In this document: positions 14,089-20,966 of the stretch, piece after piece
How positions within the stretch are numbered: the first letter of the stretch is position 1
Layout of the letters: each line of letters opens with the position of its first letter
Source: an uncultured Acidimicrobiales bacterium
GTDB taxonomy: Bacteria; Actinomycetota; Acidimicrobiia; Acidimicrobiales; SZUA-35
Reading direction: 5' to 3'
NCBI GenBank assembly: GCA_938009905.1
Contig: CALLGK010000120.1
Location: 1 to 34,658, forward strand
DNA length: 34,658 nucleotides
The notes under the pieces: generated by a model
The model's database searches: none
The model's input: only the letters and a program-made list of their open reading frames with translations
Told to the model about the DNA's origin: nothing
Program-made: the position numbers and the translations under genes

Positions 14089-15111
14089 TTAGTCGACGCG
14101 TGCAGCCGCCAGTTGCTCATCGGCGACTCCGGTCAGATAGCGACGCAGCCGAGCAAGGCCACGATCGTGGCTATACAACTTCTCTCGACCGTCAGGCTCC
14201 ATCCGTTCGAGAAGCGCCCGATCTTGCTCGAGCACGTGCCAGTGCCGATCTTCGAGCCGGTTCTTGTAGAGGAACCGCCACACGTCGCGCTGCCATCCGT
14301 CGATCTCGCAGGTACGCCAGAAGAACACAGACGTCGAACCGTTCGCCGCCGGTGTGTACATCCCGATGATGCCGAAGGTCTTCGCCGGACCACCGGACGG
14401 CGGATACGGAATCTCGAGTCTCATCCACATCACGCCGGTGTCACCGAACTCCGTCCAATCGAAGTTCACGCCCGATTGACCGGTCTTGGCGAACACGAAG
14501 CCATCGTCGGTCTCGCTGAGCGCGAACTCTGCGCTCATCTCACCTTCGCCCATCGAGTGCGACTGGCGGTGCAGGAAGGCGCCGTGCATGGGGTCCATCA
14601 CGTTGTCGGCGATGAGGCGCCAATCACCGGCCCACTCGACATAGCAAAGGAAGTTGCTGAAGCGATCTCCGGTGAGCTGTTCTGGCAAGTCAAGAGGCGG
14701 CACATCCTCCAGATGGGGGTCTGCACTCTTGTAGAGAAAGATCACGCCCGCAGCCTCGGTGGCCGGATACACACGTGTCGGTCGGCTTCCTTCAAGATTG
14801 CAGCCAGGGCTTGCTGGCACCTTGGTGACCACTCCGTCGAAGCGAACCTCGACCCAGTGATACGGGCAGCGAAGACGGTCGTCGAGCACGTCGCCCGCTG
14901 ACAGCGGTGCACCGCGGTGCGGGCAGTAGTCCTCGAGCGCTCGAACGGTGCCAGACGAGTCTCGCCAGATCGCGATGCGAGCCCCGAATCGTCGGATCTC
15001 CTTCACCTCGCCCTCAGCCAACAGCGTGGAGGGCAACACGGCGTACCAACGGTTGGCAACACCCTCGGCAACGAGCTCATCAGCGGAGAGGCTTGCGTTT
15101 GTCGCACTCAT
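14089..15111 (-). CDS. Rieske non-heme iron oxygenase, alpha (catalytic) subunit
   Basis: I start at the ATG at 15111 (340 residues). It hydroxylates or demethylates an aromatic or alicyclic substrate using O2 and electrons from a reductase. The Rieske 2Fe-2S ligands are complete: C-x-H in YCPHRGAPLS and C-x2-H in LRCPYHWVEV, 17 residues apart. The catalytic iron site shows the bridging Asp and two His in DNVMDPMHGAFLHR. The C-terminal domain is the compact VanA/LigX-like kind, not the larger toluene-dioxygenase type, which suggests a single-type oligomer without beta subunit (inference). The ATG overlaps the stop of the 81-aa HTH gene by ATGA. No ferredoxin or reductase gene lies in the window, so it must borrow electrons from elsewhere. 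It is the last gene of the catabolic cluster. Confidence 0.92.
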   Translation of the reverse strand: MSATNASLSADELVAEGVANRWYAVLPSTLLAEGEVKEIRRFGARIAIWRDSSGTVRALEDYCPHRGAPLSAGDVLDDRLRCPYHWVEVRFDGVVTKVPASPGCNLEGSRPTRVYPATEAAGVIFLYKSADPHLEDVPPLDLPEQLTGDRFSNFLCYVEWAGDWRLIADNVMDPMHGAFLHRQSHSMGEGEMSAEFALSETDDGFVFAKTGQSGVNFDWTEFGDTGVMWMRLEIPYPPSGGPAKTFGIIGMYTPAANGSTSVFFWRTCEIDGWQRDVWRFLYKNRLEDRHWHVLEQDRALLERMEPDGREKLYSHDRGLARLRRYLTGVADEQLAAARVD

Positions 15112-15353
15112 CGGCCCAGCTCCGCCATCAGCGTCGTGAATCGCGCTGCGGTCCACTGTTCGTTGTCGGGCGGCGGAGGGCCATCGGCGTTCAACCGACC
15201 AACGAGTCCTTCGAGATCGTGCACCCCAGCGGCATAGGCCGACTCGATGGCGTCACCCAGCTGGTTCTCGAACTCGGTTGGTGGCGCTGAGCGACTTTGA
15301 TTTGGCTCGAGATACGGAACCTCAGCCCCGGCAGGTGAAGGTGCGGTGGTCAC
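15108..15353 (-). CDS. 81-aa recombinase-like helix-turn-helix protein coupled to the Rieske oxygenase
   Basis: The track shows a 161-aa ORF, but the real start is almost certainly the GTG at 15353, which has AGGAG six bases upstream. The product (81 residues) has a short N-terminal tail with PYLEPNQSRSAPPTEFE, then ENQLGDAIESAYAAGVHDLEGLVGRLNADG, a proline turn, and EQWTAARFTTLMAELG. That outline matches the small proteins annotated as 'recombinase-like helix-turn-helix domain' that accompany Rieske oxygenases in many proteobacteria and actinobacteria. The name describes the fold, not a proven DNA-binding or recombinase role. Overlap by ATGA with the oxygenase suggests equal production, so an accessory or regulatory subunit role is plausible (inference). 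Confidence 0.75.
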   Translation of the reverse strand: MTTAPSPAGAEVPYLEPNQSRSAPPTEFENQLGDAIESAYAAGVHDLEGLVGRLNADGPPPPDNEQWTAARFTTLMAELGR

Positions 15354-15393
15354 GGAGAGCTCCTCTGATGTTGAAGGTTCTGAGTGTGAAGGT

Positions 15394-17043
15394 TCATGGC
15401 ACGGGAACCGGTGGTACGAACGGGACGGGCATGGGGCCGAAGGCGTCGCAGTCGACTTCGATGACCGTTGGACCACCGTCGGCGATCGCCTGCTCCAAGA
15501 CCGCATGGGCCTTGTCTGGCGAGTCGAGGCGACGATGCGGCATCGAGAACGCAGATGCCAAGGCGGCGAAGTCTGGTGTGAAGAGGTCAACACCGCTCCG
15601 ACGGCCGATGTGGGCGTCTTGCAGATTGCGAAGCACCCCGTAGCCGCCGTCGTTGAAGATCAGCACAACCACTGGCAGTTGCTCCTGGGCAAGTGTGGCG
15701 AACTCACCGAGATGCACGGCGAGACCGCCATCACCCACCATCAGTGCGGTCGGCACGTCTGACCGAGCCGTTGCCGCACCAATCGCCATGCCGAGACCTT
15801 GCCCGATGCCGCCTCCTCGGGCATTCACGTTGGTCGTCGGATCGAGTACCGGGAGCAGCCGGTTGCCCCACGCCGACGCCGGAATGGTCACGTCTCGAAC
15901 GAGCGGGGCATCGTCTGGCAGTAGGGATCGCATTGCTCGGCACAGCTCGGCATATGGACCGATGTCGGCTTCGAGCTGTTGGCGCACGCTGACGGCGGTG
16001 TCGCTCGCCACGGCGAGCCAGTCGGATCGATCGCGTTCGCTCAGTCGATCGGTCAGTTCGGCGATCGCAACACCAGCCGTGCCAACCAAGCCAACGTCAC
16101 ACGGGTAGGCGCGGCCAATGGCGGCAGGGTCAACGTCGATCTGCACGTGCGTCGGGGGTAGCCGAAGCTTGTAGTGCCGCGTTTCGTTCGACCGGAAGTG
16201 TGTGCCGATCGACAGCAACACATCGGCTTGGTCAAGCAAGTCTTGGCCCCCTGGGCGGGCGGCGAAGTTGCCGATCACCAGAGGGTCGCCCTCGGGGATG
16301 ATGCCTCGACCGGCGTTGCTGGTGACGAGGGGGATGGCGAACCGTCGGCAGAACTCGGCCACGGCTTCTCGAGCTGGCACCGCTCCCCCGCCAGCCCACA
16401 CCACCGGCCGTTCCGCACCATCGAGCAAGGCAACGGCTTGGTCGAGGTCACCGACGATGGCATCGGGCGAACCGTTGCTGTTTGAACGCGGCCCGCTGTC
16501 AGGTTGCACTGCCGCCGCGTACTGAAGGTCAATCGGGATCTCGACGCTGACCGGCCCGGTCGGCGCGGTGAGCGCCTCAGCAACGGCTCGACGAAACACC
16601 GGGCGGATCTGCGTCGGATCCGTGATGGTGTGCTGCGCCTTGGAAACCGCGGCGAGCATGCGATCTTGCGCCTTGGTCTCGTGGATGACACCACGGCCTT
16701 TGCCGAGATAGCCAGCGTCGATGTTGCCGGTGACGTGCAGCACCCGACTTCCGGCCGTGAGCGCCTCGACAAGCGAACCCGCGGCATTGCCCGCGCCGGT
16801 ACCCGTGCTCGTTACGGCGATTCCGAGCGAGTCGGCGACCCTGCTGTAGCCGTCGGCGGCGTTGACGGCAGTCGCCTCGTGACGGACTGCGGTATAGCGG
16901 CCGGCGGCAACAAGGGCATCAACCAGCGGTTGGTTGTGCACGCTCACGATGCCAAACGCGGCCGCAACATCGTGTGCGGCTGCGATCTCGCAAAGAGTTG
17001 CCGGTGCGGCGGGGGGCGCAGCGGGGGACACGGCTTCAGACAT
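15394..17043 (-). CDS. thiamine-diphosphate-dependent enzyme, acetolactate synthase/benzoylformate decarboxylase-like
   Basis: I start at the ATG at 17043 (549 residues), which overlaps the upstream SDR stop by 8 bases. Three-domain ThDP architecture: the N-terminal PYR domain with the catalytic Glu in AVRHEATAVNAADGYSR; a middle domain (RPVVWAGGGAVPARE, GDPLVIGNFAARPGG, VLLSIGTHF); and the C-terminal PP domain with the ThDP/Mg motif starting GDGGLAVHLGEF and ending FNDGGYGVLRN. The family covers carboligases and 2-oxo-acid decarboxylases, so the reaction cannot be fixed from the sequence. Within this cluster, decarboxylation or C-C bond formation on a ring-cleavage product is plausible. No small regulatory ALS subunit and no ilvC are nearby, which argues against branched-chain amino acid synthesis. 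Confidence 0.88.
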   Translation of the reverse strand: MSEAVSPAAPPAAPATLCEIAAAHDVAAAFGIVSVHNQPLVDALVAAGRYTAVRHEATAVNAADGYSRVADSLGIAVTSTGTGAGNAAGSLVEALTAGSRVLHVTGNIDAGYLGKGRGVIHETKAQDRMLAAVSKAQHTITDPTQIRPVFRRAVAEALTAPTGPVSVEIPIDLQYAAAVQPDSGPRSNSNGSPDAIVGDLDQAVALLDGAERPVVWAGGGAVPAREAVAEFCRRFAIPLVTSNAGRGIIPEGDPLVIGNFAARPGGQDLLDQADVLLSIGTHFRSNETRHYKLRLPPTHVQIDVDPAAIGRAYPCDVGLVGTAGVAIAELTDRLSERDRSDWLAVASDTAVSVRQQLEADIGPYAELCRAMRSLLPDDAPLVRDVTIPASAWGNRLLPVLDPTTNVNARGGGIGQGLGMAIGAATARSDVPTALMVGDGGLAVHLGEFATLAQEQLPVVVLIFNDGGYGVLRNLQDAHIGRRSGVDLFTPDFAALASAFSMPHRRLDSPDKAHAVLEQAIADGGPTVIEVDCDAFGPMPVPFVPPVPVP

Positions 17044-17842
17044 AGCGGCCCACTCCACCGGATACGTCGATGGAGGTCCCCGTTACGTAGGAGGCCCGTG
17101 GCGACACCAGCATGGCGGCGACAAACGACACCTCGCGGGCAACCCCGAGCCGTCCGAGCGTGATGCCCCGGTCGGCGGCGAGATCGCCCGACCATTCCTC
17201 CCACGAGCGCTGATCATCGTCGGGGCGCTGGTCGTAGCGTCGACGCCACTGTCCCGTGTCGATCAAGCCCAGCAACACGGAGTTCACTCTGATGCCCTCC
17301 GGCGCGAGATCGACCGACAGCGTTTTTGTCAGGTTCAGTAGCCCAGCTCGGGCCGCGCTCGTTGCGGCGAGGCGAGGCTCGGGCTGACGAGCAAGCACGG
17401 CGTTGATGTTCACCACCGCTCCGGCACCACCCGCCGCAAGGTGAGGACGTGCCGCAGTGAGCGGGTTCAACACCCCGTTGAACTTCAGCTCGAATTCAGA
17501 CATCCACTCGTCGGCGGCCGTCTCATCGAACCGCTTCATCAGCGATTGGCCGGCATTGTTCACCAGACCGTCGATGGCGCCGAATCGGTCGACGGTCGCC
17601 TCAATGAACGACGCGACCGCATCGGCGTCGCGTACGTCGCACCCGTGCACGAGCAATCGGTCTGCCGCATCGCCGTGTCCAGAATCCGACAGCGAAGCAG
17701 TCGAGGCGCGAAGTCGATCAAGATCTCGAGCGCACGCCGCAACGCGTGCCCCGGACAACAACAAGTCTTCGACCAGGGCGCGGCCGACCCCCGAGCTACC
17801 GCCCGTGACCACGATGACTCGATTGTGGAGTTGAAGGTCCAT
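17036..17842 (-). CDS. SDR-family protein lacking the S-Y-K catalytic triad
   Basis: 268 residues. The Rossmann NAD(P)-binding glycine motif TGGSSGVGRA and the NNAG motif (VNNAGQS, about 95-98) are intact, as is the C-terminal YVTGTSIDVSGGVGRYV. The catalytic region is altered: where canonical members have NISS and YxxxK, this reads VVNINAVL (Ser to Ala at about 148) and ATSAARAG (Tyr to Thr at about 161, Lys to Arg at about 165). All three triad residues are therefore replaced while the surrounding sequence is well kept. A divergent SDR subgroup with YxxxK replaced is known, so this may use a different mechanism or act without redox chemistry. It starts 25 bases after the upstream SDR stop and overlaps the ThDP gene by 8 bases. 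Confidence 0.9.
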   Translation of the reverse strand: MDLQLHNRVIVVTGGSSGVGRALVEDLLLSGARVAACARDLDRLRASTASLSDSGHGDAADRLLVHGCDVRDADAVASFIEATVDRFGAIDGLVNNAGQSLMKRFDETAADEWMSEFELKFNGVLNPLTAARPHLAAGGAGAVVNINAVLARQPEPRLAATSAARAGLLNLTKTLSVDLAPEGIRVNSVLLGLIDTGQWRRRYDQRPDDDQRSWEEWSGDLAADRGITLGRLGVAREVSFVAAMLVSPRASYVTGTSIDVSGGVGRYV

Positions 17843-17867
17843 ACCCGTTCCCGTTAGCCCGATTTCG

Positions 17868-18629
17868 TCATGGCATCACGAACCCACCGTCAACCACCTG
17901 CGTGGTTCCGGTGACATACGCGGCATCGTCAGACAGCAGGAAGCGGACAACCCCGGCAACGTCAGCGGGCGTCTGCGGTCGAGACAACGCACGGTTGTCG
18001 GCGTACAGCTGATGACGTTCGGCTGGCACACCTTCGGTCGACTCACCCACGACAATGCCCGGCGCAACCGCGTTGACCGTGATGTCGTGCGGGCCAAGCT
18101 CGCGAGCCATGGCACGAGTGAGGGCGATCACACCACCCTTCGATGCGATGTAGTGACTCAGGCGGGGGCTTCCGTAGAGGGCGGCATCGGAGGCGAGGTT
18201 GACGATGCGACCTTGACCGGCATCGATCATCAACGGGGCCACGTGTTTGGCGACCAGCCAGGTACCGGTGAGATTGACGCCCATGAGGCGATCCCAGGTC
18301 TCTCGGTCGAGTTCCCAGAAGTTGGCCCCGCCCACCGCATCAGCCATCGCTGCGTTGTTCACCACACCCCACGGGGCGGCGGTCAGCCCCGAGAAGAACC
18401 CGGCCACGGACGCCTCGTCGGCCACATCGACCACGTGGGAACGCACGTCGAGCCCGGCGGCGGCGAGTTCGGCCGCTGCGTGCTCAACCCGCTCTCCATC
18501 TACATCGAGGGCGTGAACGACCGCACCGGCCTCCGCGATTGCCTTGGCCATCGCTCGGCCAAGACCTCGACCAGCGCCCGTGATGACGACCGTGCGACCC
18601 GCGAGCGTCTGCGCAGATGCGTCGGTCAC
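17868..18629 (-). CDS. short-chain dehydrogenase/reductase, canonical
   Basis: 253 residues from a GTG at 18629. A complete classical SDR: TGAGRGLGRAMAKAI cofactor loop, ALDVDGERV (Asp after beta-2 suggests NAD preference), VVNNAAMAD (NNAx variant of NNAG), the catalytic Ser in RIVNLASDAALYG, the active Tyr/Lys in YIASKGG, and YVTGTTQVVDGGFVMP at the C-terminus. It probably oxidises or reduces an alcohol/ketone intermediate of the pathway. It lies between the cupin gene (6 bases upstream) and the triad-less SDR (25 bases downstream). An active and an atypical SDR side by side could form a mixed assembly (inference). Confidence 0.92.
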   Translation of the reverse strand: MTDASAQTLAGRTVVITGAGRGLGRAMAKAIAEAGAVVHALDVDGERVEHAAAELAAAGLDVRSHVVDVADEASVAGFFSGLTAAPWGVVNNAAMADAVGGANFWELDRETWDRLMGVNLTGTWLVAKHVAPLMIDAGQGRIVNLASDAALYGSPRLSHYIASKGGVIALTRAMARELGPHDITVNAVAPGIVVGESTEGVPAERHQLYADNRALSRPQTPADVAGVVRFLLSDDAAYVTGTTQVVDGGFVMP

Positions 18630-18635
18630 CGATCG

Positions 18636-19142
18636 TCAGTCACGACTGACGCCGTACATCGGCGACGTCTCGGGGTAGGTCGGCAGCTGCGGCTTCCCGA
18701 CGCCGAGCATCACGCAGAAGATCGCATGGCCATCGCCGACGTTCTTGAGGCTGCGGGGCACACCGGGCGGCACGCACATGAAGTCGCGGTAGCCGAGCAC
18801 ACGAGCGGCCGACTTCGTGCCGTCTTCCACGTCGTGGATTCGTAGCTCGACCTCACCCTCGATCACAAAGAAGGCTTCTTCGACATCGTGATGCGTGTGT
18901 TCAGGGCCCTCGCCACCCGGCGGCAGAAACATGTTCGAGAAGGTGAAGTTCTCGGCTTGGATGATGTTGCCGTCTGCCTCGTGTCGACCGGTGCCGCCAG
19001 ATCCCATGTAGCGCATCTGGGCTCGCCCAAACTGTTCGCCGGGCTTCTTCTGCCAAGCGAGGGTGTCCCAATCCTGCTCTCGGCTGTCCTTTGTGGCCAG
19101 GAACGAATCGACCTGAGCCTCGAGTTCATCCTGCGTTGCCAT
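18636..19142 (-). CDS. cupin-domain protein
   Basis: I start at the ATG at 19142 (168 residues) because AGAGGA sits 5 bases upstream. One conserved beta-barrel cupin: motif 1 PEHTHHDVEEAFFVIEGEVEL supplies two His and a Glu as likely metal ligands. Motif 2 GYRDFMCVPPGVPRSLKN has Arg where the fourth ligand His is usual. Such proteins act as small dioxygenases, isomerases or binding proteins. In a ring-cleavage cluster a role on a keto or enol intermediate is plausible but not proven. The unusual third/fourth ligand set makes a three-ligand metal site or a non-catalytic role possible. It lies 13 bases downstream of the alpha/beta hydrolase and 6 bases upstream of an SDR. Confidence 0.88.
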   Translation of the reverse strand: MATQDELEAQVDSFLATKDSREQDWDTLAWQKKPGEQFGRAQMRYMGSGGTGRHEADGNIIQAENFTFSNMFLPPGGEGPEHTHHDVEEAFFVIEGEVELRIHDVEDGTKSAARVLGYRDFMCVPPGVPRSLKNVGDGHAIFCVMLGVGKPQLPTYPETSPMYGVSRD

Positions 19143-19155
19143 GGGGTTCCTCTCG

Positions 19156-19989
19156 TCAGACGTCGTGGGTTGCGGCGAAGAAATCGCCGACCGCTCGATT
19201 GAACGCAGCGGGTTGCTCACGGTTCGCGAGGTGACCGGCGTTTGGGATAGTGACCAGGCTGGCGTTCGGAACCAGGGCCGTCAAAACCTCGGCCTCGCTT
19301 GGCGGGCACACAATGTCGGCTTCGCCGACAACAACGAGGGTTGGCACCTCGATCGTTGGCAGAAGATCGGTGTGGTTGGTGTCAGCCATTGCTGCGGCGG
19401 CCTGGCCGTAGCCGGGCAACCGAATGGCCGCGGCCATCTCCAACGCAACCGCGGCCACAAGATCAGCCGGAGCATCCTGAGACACGAGCCGGGGAGCTCT
19501 CGAGGCCGCGAACGCCTCGTTCCCCTGCGCCGTGAGGGCGTCACCCCGACCCCGCATGACCTCTGCTTTCGATGGATCGACGCCCGAGCCTCGACTGGTG
19601 TCAGCGAGCACGAGCCGACGCACCCGAGCTGGGTGTGTCGCCGCGAGCCGAGCCGCGATCACACCGCCCCACGACACACCAACGAGATCGACCTGCCGGG
19701 CCTCGACCGCATCGAGCATCGCAATCACGTGATCGACGTAGCCGGTGAGCGAGTCGATGTCGGGCACATCGTCTGAGTCGGCGTAGCCGGGAGCGTCCGG
19801 CGCAAGGCACCAGCGCCGCCCGCCTGCATCTGATGCAAAGTGCCGTAGCTGCGCATCGAACGCGACCCGAGACGACCCGATGCCGTGCAGCAGCACGACG
19901 GGAAGTCCGGGTTGACCAATGGGTGGCAACACCGCCTCGCTGACGGCCAACGGTCCGATCCGTCGAAACCCGATTGGGTTCAAGGTCAT
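19156..19989 (-). CDS. alpha/beta-fold hydrolase (meta-cleavage product hydrolase-like)
   Basis: I start at the ATG at 19989 (277 residues), which overlaps the dioxygenase stop by ATGA; the track extension is not plausible. The fold is complete: oxyanion-loop VVLLHGIGSSRVAFD, nucleophile elbow LVGVSWGGVIAA (Ser), acid in VVVGEADIVCPPSEA, and His in IPNAGHLANREQPAAF. Size and motifs fit C-C bond hydrolases that split the product of extradiol ring cleavage (BphD/MhpC type) as well as general esterases. Its translational coupling to the extradiol-type dioxygenase is the main reason for preferring the meta-cleavage hydrolase reading. Confidence 0.88.
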   Translation of the reverse strand: MTLNPIGFRRIGPLAVSEAVLPPIGQPGLPVVLLHGIGSSRVAFDAQLRHFASDAGGRRWCLAPDAPGYADSDDVPDIDSLTGYVDHVIAMLDAVEARQVDLVGVSWGGVIAARLAATHPARVRRLVLADTSRGSGVDPSKAEVMRGRGDALTAQGNEAFAASRAPRLVSQDAPADLVAAVALEMAAAIRLPGYGQAAAAMADTNHTDLLPTIEVPTLVVVGEADIVCPPSEAEVLTALVPNASLVTIPNAGHLANREQPAAFNRAVGDFFAATHDV

Positions 19990-20966
19990 GCTGAGTTCGG
20001 CGGGGAAGGCGTCCAACGAGGCGGATGGCAGTTCGGGTCGGGACTTCCCGCGCCGGCGGCCCGAAACTCTGCAGACGGTGGGCCGGCCAGGTGCCACAGA
20101 TCAGACTGGGACGGAATGCGTCGCCAAACTCGCGGGATCCACCCCGGTTCATTGATCTGTTGCACATCGGCGGTCAGTTCAGGGACGAACCCCGCAGGGT
20201 CGCCGTAATAGGCAAAGGCATTGTTCCCTGGTCCGTGGCGACCGATACCCCACAGGGGTTCGACACCAGCCGACTTCATGCGTCCCACCGACTGGAGGAA
20301 GTGGTCGACAGAGTCCAGCTCGTAGGCAACGTGGTTGACCGATGCGTGCGCCGCCTGATTGAAGGCGATGGTGTGGTGATCGGTCCCGTTCCGCAGGAAC
20401 ACCATCTGATGTTCTGACCAGTCGGACACGGCGAACCCGAGCACATCGACGTAGAAGCCGCAGAGCAGATCGATGTCGACCGTGTTGAGCACGACGTGGG
20501 TGATGGCGAGTGGCAGAGGAGCTCCTGGCGGAACCGGATCAGCCGTCTCCATCTCGGTGACGACCCGCAGCACTCGACCCTCCGGGTCAGCTGCGTCGAA
20601 CCCGTAGCCACCGCCGAGTTCATCGAGCGATGCGGGCTCACTGCGGATCTCGACACCAGCCGAAGACCAACGGGCATGGAGGGCATCGACCGCTCCACGC
20701 GACGAGGCCCCGAACGCAATGTGGCCCAGCCCAACATGATCACCAGCCAAGAACCGAACAATGTGGTGGGGAGCGTGGGTGAGCGATCCTCGCCCCCGAA
20801 AGGCGATCGACGAGTCTGGTTCGCCAGTGTCAACGGGTGTGAGGCCCCAGTGGGAGTAGAACTCGCCGACCTCAGCAAGTGGCGTCGTGGTGGTGAGCGC
20901 AACGTGCTGGATGCGCCCGAGTCGTGGCTCGCTTCCCGCACCCCCGACCGGCAAGACCGAGCTCAT
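19986..20966 (-). CDS. type I extradiol dioxygenase-like VOC protein
   Basis: 326 residues with two VOC domains, the layout of BphC-type ring-cleaving dioxygenases. Domain 1 (about 15-140) starts GRIQHVALTT. Domain 2 (about 150-270) carries a complete 2-His-1-carboxylate set at the expected places: H157 in AITHVVLNTVD, H212 in SVNHVAYELD and E263 in GDPAGFVPELTAD (BphC uses H146, H210, E260). It therefore probably binds Fe(II) and opens a catechol-like ring next to its hydroxyls. The extra C-terminal tail after residue 285 (proline-rich, GPPSAEFRAAGAG) is unusual. The ATG overlaps the Mo-hydroxylase large subunit stop by ATGA, and its own stop overlaps the hydrolase start. The substrate is unknown. 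Confidence 0.85.
   Translation of the reverse strand: MSSVLPVGGAGSEPRLGRIQHVALTTTTPLAEVGEFYSHWGLTPVDTGEPDSSIAFRGRGSLTHAPHHIVRFLAGDHVGLGHIAFGASSRGAVDALHARWSSAGVEIRSEPASLDELGGGYGFDAADPEGRVLRVVTEMETADPVPPGAPLPLAITHVVLNTVDIDLLCGFYVDVLGFAVSDWSEHQMVFLRNGTDHHTIAFNQAAHASVNHVAYELDSVDHFLQSVGRMKSAGVEPLWGIGRHGPGNNAFAYYGDPAGFVPELTADVQQINEPGWIPRVWRRIPSQSDLWHLAGPPSAEFRAAGAGSPDPNCHPPRWTPSPPNSA

Noticed and set aside
15394-17043. Biosynthetic acetolactate synthase (ilvB)
   Set aside because: No ilvN or ilvC partner; overlaps an SDR gene in a catabolic operon, so a different ThDP reaction is more likely.
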